From JAJDXO01 sp965221855 (lineage in GTDB: Bacteria; Pseudomonadota; Alphaproteobacteria; Rhodospirillales; UBA2165), in contig CBDCSV010000007.1 in NCBI GenBank assembly GCA_965221855.1, forward strand, positions 434,001 to 498,000: a stretch of 64,000 bases of DNA. Reading direction: 5' to 3'. The notes beneath the pieces were generated by a model that was not told where the DNA came from, ran no database searches, and saw only the letters and a program-made list of their open reading frames with translations. The position numbers and the translations under genes are program-made. How positions within the stretch are numbered: position 1 is the first letter of the stretch; every line of letters begins with the position of its first letter. Of the stretch, positions 26,647-34,766 are shown one piece after another.

Positions 26647-27432
26647 CTAGCCGGGGGCCCGACGGCCGCCGGAGCGTTCCGGCTCGAACCAGGCGAGGGT
26701 CTCGCCGAGCGACGCCACCTCGCCGATGATGACCAAGGTAGGGGCGGTGAGGCCGGCGTCCCTGACCCGGTCGGCGAGGGTTCCGAGCGTACCGTGCACA
26801 ACGCGCTGGTCCGGCGTCGAGCCGCGGTAAACGGCGGCGGCGGGCCGGTCGCTTTCGGCGCCCGCGTCCATCAGTTCCCGGGCGATCAATCCGAGATTGG
26901 CGAGACCCATATAGACGACCAGCGTCGTCTCGCCATCCGCCAAACTCTGCCAATCGAAGTCGAGCGCCCGGTTGTCCCGGCGGTGGCCGGTGATCACCCG
27001 AACGCTCTTGGCCAGCCCCCGGTGGGTCAGCGGAATTCCGGAATAGGCGGCACAGGCGATCGCCGCCGTCACGCCCGGCACCACTTCGAACGGGATGCCG
27101 TTCTCCACCAGATGCACCGCTTCCTCCGAGCCGCGTCCAAAGACGAACGGATCGCCGCCCTTCAGCCGGACCACGCTCCGTCCCTCGCGGGCCAGGCGGA
27201 CCAGCATGTCATTGATCTCCTCTTGCGGCACCCCCTGCCGGCGGCTCGCCTTGCCGGCGAAAATGCGGGTCGCGCCGGCTGGGACAAGGTCCAGAACCTC
27301 GTCCGAAACGAGCCGGTCGTAGACCACCACCTCGGCCGTCTGGAGCAGGCGCAACGCCTTGACCGTCAGAAGGTCGGGATCGCCGGGCCCGGCGCCGACC
27401 AGATACACGGTATGGGGTGTGCTCGCGGACAT
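26647..27432 (-). CDS. cobA: Uroporphyrinogen-III C-methyltransferase (SUMT)
   Basis: 261 residues with all SUMT signatures: VYLVGAGPGDPDLLTVKA, VVYDRLV, VVRLKGGDPFVFGRG, VVPGVTAAIACAAYSGIPLTHR and VITGHRR. It adds two SAM-derived methyl groups to uroporphyrinogen III to make precorrin-2, the branch point to siroheme and cobalamin. It is the middle gene of the operon DUF4202-cobA-cbiX (spacings about 9 and 12 bp). It is a single-domain enzyme without the CysG dehydrogenase/chelatase part, so the separate chelatase downstream makes sense. Confidence 0.93.
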   Translation of the reverse strand: MSASTPHTVYLVGAGPGDPDLLTVKALRLLQTAEVVVYDRLVSDEVLDLVPAGATRIFAGKASRRQGVPQEEINDMLVRLAREGRSVVRLKGGDPFVFGRGSEEAVHLVENGIPFEVVPGVTAAIACAAYSGIPLTHRGLAKSVRVITGHRRDNRALDFDWQSLADGETTLVVYMGLANLGLIARELMDAGAESDRPAAAVYRGSTPDQRVVHGTLGTLADRVRDAGLTAPTLVIIGEVASLGETLAWFEPERSGGRRAPG

Positions 27433-27441
27433 GGCCGCACC

Positions 27442-28023
27442 CTATTGGGCGAGCGCCCGCTCGACAAGCCGCCGCGCCTCGCCGCTCAGTTCGAGCGCGA
27501 GCGCCGCCTCTCGTCCCCGCGGGCTCATCTTCCCCCAGGTCTTGCGGAGAATATCGACGATCTTCTCCGGATCGTGCTTGGCCGAGAAGCCGGACAGGTA
27601 ATTCTCCAGGAACACCACGCAAATGGTGTCCTCCAAGAGCTGGGTATCGGGATCGGACCGGAGGTTCTTTTTCCGCAGCATTGCCCGGACCTTCCCGATC
27701 TCGGTCCCGGCGTAGCCGCAGGCCGCCATGATTTCTCCCGCCCGGTCCGCATGAAATCGCCCGAGGTCGGTGCGCCAACGGTGATAGCCCTTCTTCCCTT
27801 CCGGGTAACCGTCACGCGGCACCGTCCAGCGTTCGATGTGCTGCGCGCGGGCGGCAATCCGAACGAGATCCGAGGCCTCGGGCGCCAGCCGTTCGAGACA
27901 AGCGGACATCCGGCGGCCATAGACCAGCTCCTTCGGCTGCTTTTCGCCGTCGACGGTCTCCGGATTCGGATCCCGCGCATTGGCGGCGTCGATCATCTCG
28001 AGGGCCTGCTCGAGGTTTCCCAT
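27442..28023 (-). CDS. DUF4202-family protein
   Basis: 193 residues matching DUF4202: MIDAANARDPN, ELVYGRRMSACLERL, RIAARAQHIERWTVPR, GYHRWRTDLGRFHA, and LLEDTICVVFLENYL. The conserved H, R, W and Y positions (AQHIERW, GYHRWR) suggest an HD-like or metal-dependent catalytic pocket, but no function is established. These genes recur beside siroheme and sulfite/nitrite assimilation genes, as here upstream of cobA, so a role in that pathway is inferred. It is first in its operon. About 80 bp separates its start from the SBP terminator. Confidence 0.85.
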   Translation of the reverse strand: MGNLEQALEMIDAANARDPNPETVDGEKQPKELVYGRRMSACLERLAPEASDLVRIAARAQHIERWTVPRDGYPEGKKGYHRWRTDLGRFHADRAGEIMAACGYAGTEIGKVRAMLRKKNLRSDPDTQLLEDTICVVFLENYLSGFSAKHDPEKIVDILRKTWGKMSPRGREAALALELSGEARRLVERALAQ

Positions 28024-28106
28024 TGAACTCTCCCGAACGGCATCTTAGCGCCGGCACGGCGTTTACGCACGCCGCGGGGCTTACCGGGCGGCAAGGCGTC
28101 CCGGAC

Positions 28107-28134
28107 AAAAAAAGGGCCGCCTTTCGGCGGCCCC
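28107..28134 (-). terminator. Rho-independent terminator of the substrate-binding-protein gene
   Basis: On the minus strand: an 8-bp GC stem GGGCCGCC with a GAAA loop (a stable tetraloop) and GGCGGCCC, followed by seven U residues. It lies 33 bp after the SBP stop at 28167. Confidence 0.93.
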
Positions 28135-28166
28135 ATAAACGACCGACCGAGCGGCCAACCAAACGG

Positions 28167-29720
28167 TCAGTTCCACTCGATCAGATTGAACAGGAAGCCT
28201 TCGGGCTTACGGTGACAGCAGGTCGGCAGCTTGACCTCCTTGGTATGCGCCACCGCCGAGGCGATTGGTACGATCGGCATGGAGTAGCGCTCCTCGGTGA
28301 CCCGGTCGAACAGTTTTTGATAAATGGCCTCGCGCTTGGCGAGGTCCAGTTCGGTCTGGCCCTGCTTGTGCCACGCCGCCAGCTGCTTGTCGCCGTTGTA
28401 GTTCCGCGAGCCCGGCAAATAGAAGAAGCCGGAGGTCGAGACCACATCGGCCTGACCGCCGCCGTTGTCCCACAGGCTGACGAAGGCCTGAACCTTGCCC
28501 TGGGCGCGCTTCTTCACGAAGCCGCCGATGGCGTTGTTGTCCACCGTCGCCTTGATCCCCAGCTTACGCAGCTGGCCGGCAACCGCCTCGGCGGTCGGGC
28601 GCGACGGACCCCACGTCGTGAGCGCCAGCGAGAAGTTGGGGTCGACGCCCGCTTCCTTGAGCAGGGCCTTCGCCCGTGCGGGATCGTAAGCCGGCGGCGA
28701 CTTGGTGGCCTTGCAGCCGGTATGCCATTCGTGGCACATGGAAATTTGCAGCGGTTCGCTGGCGACCGGTTCCGGCACCAGCGCCTTGGCCAGCCCCCGG
28801 CGGTCGATGGCATGCATCAACGCCTCCCGCACCCGCTTGTCCTTGAAGATGCCGATCTTCGACCGGTCGGCGGCATCCACCATGAAATAGATGAACTGGA
28901 TGGTGCTCCCGATGGTGACCTGCAGGTTCGGCATCTTGGCGAGGTTCTCGGCCTGATCCTTGGTGATCTGGTAGACCAGGTCCTGCTCACCGGCGATCAA
29001 CCGGGCGATCTGGGTCTGTTTGCTGGCGACGGTCTTGAATTCGATGCGGCCGATTTTCGCCGGTGATTTCGAGCCCTTCGCGGCGAGCTTGAAATTCGGG
29101 TTCTTTTCCAGCACCACCCCGGCGGTCGCATCGACCTGTGTGGCCATGTACGGGCCCGTCCCGATGGGCTTCAGGCCGAACTTGCTGCGATCCTCGAGCT
29201 TGCTGTGAACGGCCTTGGGGAAGATCGGCAGCGACATTATGCGCGATTCGAACGGCGCGTACGGCGCCTTGGTGGAAATCCGCACCGTGTGGTCATCCAC
29301 CTTTACTGCCTTGTTATAGACCCCATAGCGGGTGCCCTTGAACCGGAAGTTGACCTTGGGGTCCTTGACGAAGTCGAAGGTGTACACCACGTCGTCGGCG
29401 GTCACCGGCATGCCGTTGTGAAATTTGACGTCCTTGCGGAGCTTGTATTCGATGGTCAGGGGATCGATGCGGGTATACGACTCGGCCAATAGCGGCACCA
29501 CCTTGCGCGCCTCGACGTCGTAGTAGACCAGCGTGTCGAAGACCATCCGGTCCATCAGGTTGGTCTGCGGTTGCGGGTCGAACACGGCGTCGATCACCCG
29601 AACGGGCTGCAGCCCAGCGACCCTCAGCGTGTCCTTGGACTTTTGCGCCGCGGCGGGACCGGCCGCCGTCGCGAGAAGGACCGCCGCCCCTGCCGACAAT
29701 GCGTAACGTGCGAATTTCAT
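28167..29720 (-). CDS. ABC transporter substrate-binding protein, family 5 (peptide/opine type)
   Basis: 517 residues. The signal peptide (MKFARYALSAGAAVLLATAA, cleavage near AAAQ) makes it periplasmic. Family 5 SBP signatures: TLRVAG...FDPQPQTNLMDRMVFDTLVYYD, TIEYKLRKDVKFHNGMPVTADDVVYTFDF, PIGTGPYM and VREALMHAIDRRGLAKALV. It delivers oligopeptides or other amphipathic solutes to an ABC permease. No permease or ATPase genes lie nearby; it stands alone between its own terminator and IS256 copy C, which lies 101 bp upstream of the start and may have separated it from partner genes or promoter elements. Confidence 0.9.
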   Translation of the reverse strand: MKFARYALSAGAAVLLATAAGPAAAQKSKDTLRVAGLQPVRVIDAVFDPQPQTNLMDRMVFDTLVYYDVEARKVVPLLAESYTRIDPLTIEYKLRKDVKFHNGMPVTADDVVYTFDFVKDPKVNFRFKGTRYGVYNKAVKVDDHTVRISTKAPYAPFESRIMSLPIFPKAVHSKLEDRSKFGLKPIGTGPYMATQVDATAGVVLEKNPNFKLAAKGSKSPAKIGRIEFKTVASKQTQIARLIAGEQDLVYQITKDQAENLAKMPNLQVTIGSTIQFIYFMVDAADRSKIGIFKDKRVREALMHAIDRRGLAKALVPEPVASEPLQISMCHEWHTGCKATKSPPAYDPARAKALLKEAGVDPNFSLALTTWGPSRPTAEAVAGQLRKLGIKATVDNNAIGGFVKKRAQGKVQAFVSLWDNGGGQADVVSTSGFFYLPGSRNYNGDKQLAAWHKQGQTELDLAKREAIYQKLFDRVTEERYSMPIVPIASAVAHTKEVKLPTCCHRKPEGFLFNLIEWN

Positions 29721-29820
29721 TTCCGGATTCCTCCCAGTTCTGCGTCTTGGCAGGACAATTTTCAGCCTGCCGGCTATTATCCTAACGATGGGATGTTAAC
29801 GGACATCGCATCGGGGGGTA

Positions 29821-31100
29821 GGTAACGTCAAGAGTTATGTGTCAGGGAGACTGGGGTACTGATTCCCTGAGACTTGTTTTCGTGAATGAAGACCGCGAAG
29901 AGGATGCGGTCCATTGAGGTTTTATCCTTGAAGGTTCCCATGGGCCGGGTTCGTCTGCGAACCTCGCGGAACCTCCGTTCGATGGCATTGGTGGTCCTGA
30001 CCTGCTTTCGCTCGGCGAGGTCCTTGTAGCGGAAGCAGGTGAGCAGGTCGTCGAGGTCGTTGCGCAGGCAGGCGACGGCCTTGGGGTAGGTATCTTCCCA
30101 GGCGTCGGCGAAGCGGCGGGCGGCGGTCTCGGCCTTGCGGCGGTTGGGGGCATTCATGACGGCGTGGACGTCGGCCTTGACGGCCTGCTGGTCGGCTACG
30201 CGGACCTTGTTGAGGATGTTCCTGATTTTGTGCGCCCAGCACCTCTGAACGGGGATGCCGTGATAGACGATCGGCAAGGCGGCGAGCAGGCCTTGGCCGC
30301 CATCAACGCAGATCATCTCAAGGCCCTCGCCGGTGAGGCCGCGGCGGTGCAACGCGGTGAGGAAGCGCTCCCACTCCGCGGCGCTCTCGCTGGCGGCGAG
30401 TTGGAAGTCGATAATCTCCTTCTTGCCGTCGTGCCGTATGCCCAGCGCCACCAGGACCGGCCTCCTGAGCGCGCCGGCGCCGGTCTTGCAGGCCAGCACC
30501 ACGCCGTCGAGCATCAGCGCCTTGTAGGCGTTCTTCAGCGGCCGGCGGTGGAATGCGGCGACCGACAGATCGAGGGTCTTGGCGACCCGGCTCACCGTCG
30601 CGGCCGAGACCGGACGCCCGAGCAGGGCAAGCAGGACCTCGCCGACCTTGCGGGTCGAGAGCCCCAGCACGAAGCCGGCCAGGATGGCGCGGTCGATCTC
30701 TGGAGCGCGCCTTGCGTAGCTCTTCAGAACCTCGGTCGGGCAGAAGTGCCGGGTGCGCGGCACGTTGAGCTCGATGTCGCCGAGCTCGCTGAGCAGGCGG
30801 CGCCGGTAGGTGCCGTTGCGCCGGTCGCGCATAGCGCTGCCATCGAGGCCGTCGAGCCAGCGATCCACCGCCTCGGCCATCCGGCCCTCGATGATCTCGG
30901 CCAGCGCCTGGCGGCCAAGCGGGCGATAACCCTCGCCCCAGTCCAATCCGCCTGCTTGCATCTCCTTCACCACCTCAAAGGCTTGTGGTAGGTTCTCAAT
31001 CGTTACAGCTTGCTGTGGCATCGGGGTGCTCCTTCTTGCGGTTGTCGTAAACCACAGGGAGTACCCCATTCCCAACTGACACATAAATTTTTACGTCACC
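29821..31100 (-). mobile_element. IS256-family insertion sequence, copy C
   Basis: Complete 1,280-bp element in reverse orientation with a perfect 8-bp target duplication, ggggggta, at 29813-29820 and 31101-31108. It lies between the SBP gene and the dioxygenase operon and is divergent from the latter, 75 bp from its start codon. An IS promoter reading outward could affect either neighbour. Confidence 0.97.
29828..31021 (-). CDS. IS256-family transposase, copy C
   Basis: 397 residues with a predicted protein identical to copy A. ATG at 31019-31021 with the same AAGGAG leader. DDE residues are intact. Confidence 0.96.
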   Translation of the reverse strand: MPQQAVTIENLPQAFEVVKEMQAGGLDWGEGYRPLGRQALAEIIEGRMAEAVDRWLDGLDGSAMRDRRNGTYRRRLLSELGDIELNVPRTRHFCPTEVLKSYARRAPEIDRAILAGFVLGLSTRKVGEVLLALLGRPVSAATVSRVAKTLDLSVAAFHRRPLKNAYKALMLDGVVLACKTGAGALRRPVLVALGIRHDGKKEIIDFQLAASESAAEWERFLTALHRRGLTGEGLEMICVDGGQGLLAALPIVYHGIPVQRCWAHKIRNILNKVRVADQQAVKADVHAVMNAPNRRKAETAARRFADAWEDTYPKAVACLRNDLDDLLTCFRYKDLAERKQVRTTNAIERRFREVRRRTRPMGTFKDKTSMDRILFAVFIHENKSQGISTPVSLTHNS

Positions 31101-31175
31101 GGGGGGTAGATGCAATTGCAACGATCCCCGCAAAAGCGCTACTCTCGTTGACTCTCCGCATCGAAGGGTGGGCAA

Positions 31176-32426
31176 ATGGAAGGCTTCGACCTGGAACTGG
31201 CGGCACGCCCGGCTTGGCGCGACGGCGACTATTCCCACATTCCGTTCTGGGTCTACTCGGATGCCGCCAATTACGAGGCGGAGCTTCGGAATATCTACAA
31301 GGGCCCGGTGTGGAATTACCTCTGCCTGGCGGCCGAACTGCCCGGGACCGGGGATTACAAGGCCACCAAAATCGGCGAGACGCCGGTGTTCGTGGTTCGC
31401 GGCGAGGACGGCGTGCTTCGCGGTTTCCTCAATCGCTGCTCCCATCGCGGCGCGCTGCTGTGCCTGGAGCCTCGGGGCAGCGTCAAACGCCTGACCTGCG
31501 TCTATCACGCCTGGTCCTATGACCTCGAGGGCAACCTCCGAAACGTGGCGTTCGAGGACGGTGCGGACGGCCGGGGCGGCATGCCCGACGACTTCGACAA
31601 ATCCCGGCACGGTTTGCGGCCCATCGAGGTGACCGAGTTCTGCGGGCTGGTCTTCGGTTCCTTCGATCCCGGGGTCCCCGACATCGAAACCTACCTCGGG
31701 CCGGAATCGGTACGGTTTATCCAGCGCGCCCTGGGGAAGGCGCCGCTGAAGCTGATCGGCCGCTCGACCCAGGTCATGCACAACAACTGGAAGCTCTATT
31801 TGGAGAACGTGAAGGACGTCTACCACGCGACGATCCTGCACCTGTTTTTCACCCGCTTTCGGCTCAACCGCCTCGGACACGAAGGCGGGATCATCGTGAG
31901 CGAGAGCGGGGGGCATCACGTGAGCTATTCCAAGATGGATGCCGAGCGCGGCAATCAGGACTATGCATCGCAGGAAATCCGCTCTACCGGCGAAGGGTTC
32001 TCGCTCAATGATCCCTCGCTTCTGGATTCCATCGACGAATGGGAAGACGGCATCACCGTTCAAATCCAGAGCGTGTTCCCCTCCCTGGTCATCCAGGTCA
32101 TCCAAAACTCCATCGCCGTGCGCCAGATACTGCCCACCGCGGTCGACCGGACGGATCTCAACTGGAATTTCGTCGGCTTCGAGGGAGACAGCGAAGAGAT
32201 GACCCGCACGCGGGTGAAGTTGAACAATCTGGTTGGCCCGTCCGGATATATTTCCCTGGAGGACGGTGCCATCGGCGGGTTCGTGCAGCGCGCGATCCGC
32301 GGCGTCGAAGAGGATTCAGGCGTCGTGCGGATGGGCGGCGACGACGTGGCGACGGTCGACTACCGCGCCACCGAAACATCCGTCCGGGGGTTCTGGAAAA
32401 TGTACCGCGGCCTGATGGGCGTTTGA
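31176..32426 (+). CDS. Rieske non-heme iron ring-hydroxylating dioxygenase, alpha subunit
   Basis: 416 residues. The Rieske [2Fe-2S] domain shows CSHRG with the second half CVYHAW (C-x-H ... C-x2-H). The catalytic domain has NNWKLYLENVKDVYHATILH, giving the bridging Asp and the two iron-binding His of the mononuclear site; the distal Asp is probably in the C-terminal third. Overall it resembles the anthranilate/benzoate/terephthalate group of large subunits. It cis-dihydroxylates or otherwise oxygenates an aromatic acid with electrons from a reductase not present nearby. The beta subunit starts 3 bp after its stop. Substrate not determinable. Confidence 0.9.
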   Translation: MEGFDLELAARPAWRDGDYSHIPFWVYSDAANYEAELRNIYKGPVWNYLCLAAELPGTGDYKATKIGETPVFVVRGEDGVLRGFLNRCSHRGALLCLEPRGSVKRLTCVYHAWSYDLEGNLRNVAFEDGADGRGGMPDDFDKSRHGLRPIEVTEFCGLVFGSFDPGVPDIETYLGPESVRFIQRALGKAPLKLIGRSTQVMHNNWKLYLENVKDVYHATILHLFFTRFRLNRLGHEGGIIVSESGGHHVSYSKMDAERGNQDYASQEIRSTGEGFSLNDPSLLDSIDEWEDGITVQIQSVFPSLVIQVIQNSIAVRQILPTAVDRTDLNWNFVGFEGDSEEMTRTRVKLNNLVGPSGYISLEDGAIGGFVQRAIRGVEEDSGVVRMGGDDVATVDYRATETSVRGFWKMYRGLMGV

Positions 32427-32429
32427 GGC

Positions 32430-32912
32430 GTGAGTTCGCCGGAACCGTTGCAGGCCAAACTGCTGGCGGACGATCTGCTCGCCCGCTACGTCCGCTGTCT
32501 GGACGACGGCGACCTGGGTGCGTGGCCCGAATTTTTCACCGATCCCTGTATCTACCGGGTGACCCACCGCGCCGATGATCGGGCGGGATATGAGAACGCA
32601 CTGATATTCGCCGATTCCCGAGGCATGCTCAGGGACCGCGTTAATGCCGTCGAGAATGTCAGCGTCTATGAGCCGCACGGTTACCGGCATATCGTCGGCG
32701 CCTGTCTGATCGAAAGTGTCAATGGCATGTTGATCGACGCTTCGACGCCATTTCTCGTGGCGCGCATCATGCAGGACGGCGAGACCTCCGTCTTCGCCAC
32801 CGGCATCTACCGGGACCGTATAGACATCTCGGGCGGCCAGCCGTTGTTCGCCGAGAAGGTCGTGATCATGGATAGTGAACGGGTGGATACCCTGCTCGCC
32901 ATCCCGCTTTAG
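32430..32912 (+). CDS. Ring-hydroxylating dioxygenase, beta subunit
   Basis: 160 residues from GTG 32430, immediately after the alpha stop. It shows the small-subunit pattern of the cystatin/NTF2-like fold: LDDGDLGAWPEFFTDPCIYRV, LRDRVNAVENVSVYEP, and a C-terminal LFAEKVVIMDSERVDTLLAIPL. It forms the alpha3beta3 dioxygenase with the upstream protein and has a mainly structural role. Confidence 0.88.
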   Translation: MSSPEPLQAKLLADDLLARYVRCLDDGDLGAWPEFFTDPCIYRVTHRADDRAGYENALIFADSRGMLRDRVNAVENVSVYEPHGYRHIVGACLIESVNGMLIDASTPFLVARIMQDGETSVFATGIYRDRIDISGGQPLFAEKVVIMDSERVDTLLAIPL

Positions 32913-32914
32913 GA

Positions 32915-33298
32915 TCAGCGGTTCGGGTTGTAGAGAAGTTCGATCAGAACGCCGTCGGGATCGGGAAAGAACAGCTGCCGGAGCTCGGTATCGGGCACGT
33001 TGGTTTCCCTGTACTCGATGTTGAAATCGTCCAGGCGCTTTTTGGCCGCGTCATAGTCCTCGATTTGCATGGAAAAATGCGAGATGGCGGCATACTTGGA
33101 GCCGGTGAGCAGCTTGTTGTCGGGCATCGGCGTGATGATGTGGACGATGGGACGGTTGCCGCAGTACATCCAATGGCCCGGCTCGTCGAACGGCGGCCGC
33201 TCCCCCGATTTCAGGCCCAGCACGTCTTCATAGAATTTGGCCGACACGTCCACGTCGACCGCTTCGATATTCACGTGATCCAGCGATGAGATTTTCAT
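32915..33298 (-). CDS. VOC-superfamily (glyoxalase/extradiol-dioxygenase fold) protein
   Basis: 127 residues from ATG 33296-33298 (MKISSLDHVNIEAVDVDVSA). It contains the paired beta-alpha-beta-beta-beta modules of the VOC fold, with metal-ligand candidates in DHVNIE, ISHFSMQIED and the C-terminal Glu of GVLIELLYNP. This could be a lyase, isomerase or ring-cleavage enzyme. It is convergent with the dioxygenase genes (stops 2 bp apart); a shared pathway is plausible but unproven. Confidence 0.82.
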   Translation of the reverse strand: MKISSLDHVNIEAVDVDVSAKFYEDVLGLKSGERPPFDEPGHWMYCGNRPIVHIITPMPDNKLLTGSKYAAISHFSMQIEDYDAAKKRLDDFNIEYRETNVPDTELRQLFFPDPDGVLIELLYNPNR

Positions 33299-33473
33299 GT
33301 CCCGGTTATCCTGTACCGACGCCTTCCGGCAGTTTGTTCCAGCGGGCATGCCGTGTCCACCCCAGGGAGCTTCCGATCACCTTCGGCGAGGAAGCAGCCG
33401 ACGGCATCGCCGCGGGTCTCGACCAACCGGCGTCCGCCGGATAAAACGTGGCCGGGCTTGAATTGGAGGTGAC

Positions 33474-34553
33474 GTGACAGCGGCAGGAAAGACCGCCCCA
33501 TGGGCCACGGATGCGGCACGGTCGGCCGGTCTGGCTCGAGGCCGAAAGCTGATCGGCCACTGGCTTTTCGCCATGTGCGGGATGGTCTTCGTCATGGTGG
33601 TCATCGGCGGCGTAACCCGATTGACCGGATCGGGGCTTTCCATCGTCGACTGGCGCCCGGTAACGGGCTGGCTGCCGCCGATGAGCGACGCGGCTTGGCT
33701 CGCCCTTTTCGAGGCCTACAAACAGACGCCGGAATTCCTGAAGATCAACGCTCAGATGGATGTCGAAGGCTTCAAGGGCATTTTTTGGCTCGAATACGTT
33801 CACCGGCTTTGGGGCCGCTTGCTCGGTATCGCTTTCGCGGTGCCGTTTCTCTATTTCCTGGTCAAACGCTGGGTCGACCGGCCTCTCGCCTGGCGGCTGG
33901 TATTGTTCTTCGTGCTCGGCGGAGCGCAGGGCGTATTGGGCTGGTTCATGGTCAAGAGCGGTCTGGTGGACGATCCCGATGTCAGCCCGTACCGGCTGAC
34001 CGCCCATCTCGGACTGGCCATCGCCATCTACGCCGCCATGTTCTGGACCGCGCTCGATCTGGCGGTGGAGCGGAACGCGCGGCGGGCCCTTCCCATGCAC
34101 CTCCGGCGCCTGTCGGCGGTCATTCTCGGATGGGTCTTCGCCACCATGTTGTCGGGCGGTTTTGTCGCCGGTCTCAACGCCGGGAAGACCTACAATACGT
34201 TTCCGCTGATGGACGGCAAATGGATACCTGACGGGCTGTTCCTTCAGAATCCCGCGTGGCGCAACTTCTTCGAGAACGTGACGACGGTGCAGTTCGACCA
34301 CCGGGTGCTGGCCATCGGCGCTCTGCTGCTGATCGCCGCCGCTTGGGCATTGGCGCTCAGGGCCCGGTTGTCGCCCTCTGAAATGATCCGGTTTCACATG
34401 TTGGCCGGCGTTGGTCTCCTGCAGGTCGTATTGGGCGTCTCGACACTGCTGCTGGTGGTGCCCGTCTCCCTTGCCGCGATCCATCAGGCATTCGCGCTCG
34501 TGCTGCTGACGGCCGCCATGCTGGTGGTCTGGTATGGCCGGCCTTTACGATAG
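33474..34553 (+). CDS. ctaA: Heme A synthase (COX15/CtaA type)
   Basis: 359-residue integral membrane enzyme, about eight transmembrane helices. GTG 33474 has GGAGGT at 33465-33470. Signatures: GGVTRLTGSGLSIVDWRPVTGWLPP, WLEYVHRLWGRLLG, GAQGVLGWFMVKSGL, HLGLAIAIY, FDHRVLA and IHQAFALVLL; the four conserved histidines are the two heme-binding pairs. It converts heme O to heme A for aa3-type cytochrome oxidase, so the organism respires aerobically. The sequence resembles the alphaproteobacterial/mitochondrial type 2 enzyme. Confidence 0.95.
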   Translation: MTAAGKTAPWATDAARSAGLARGRKLIGHWLFAMCGMVFVMVVIGGVTRLTGSGLSIVDWRPVTGWLPPMSDAAWLALFEAYKQTPEFLKINAQMDVEGFKGIFWLEYVHRLWGRLLGIAFAVPFLYFLVKRWVDRPLAWRLVLFFVLGGAQGVLGWFMVKSGLVDDPDVSPYRLTAHLGLAIAIYAAMFWTALDLAVERNARRALPMHLRRLSAVILGWVFATMLSGGFVAGLNAGKTYNTFPLMDGKWIPDGLFLQNPAWRNFFENVTTVQFDHRVLAIGALLLIAAAWALALRARLSPSEMIRFHMLAGVGLLQVVLGVSTLLLVVPVSLAAIHQAFALVLLTAAMLVVWYGRPLR

Positions 34554-34766
34554 CCGCCGGGAGAATTTCGCCAGACAAATCCGCCGGTGTTCGACGGTTC
34601 GCGGCAAGCCGATCCTTCTGGATTTGCGGGACGAAGGGATTATATTTCCGGAAAACGGGTTTATGATCCATGCGCCGTTCCCGGAATCATATATTTCCGG
34701 GAATTTTCGAAGAGCCTGTCCGGCGGATAAACGCGGGTGGCCGAGAGACGGGAGTCAGTAATAGGT

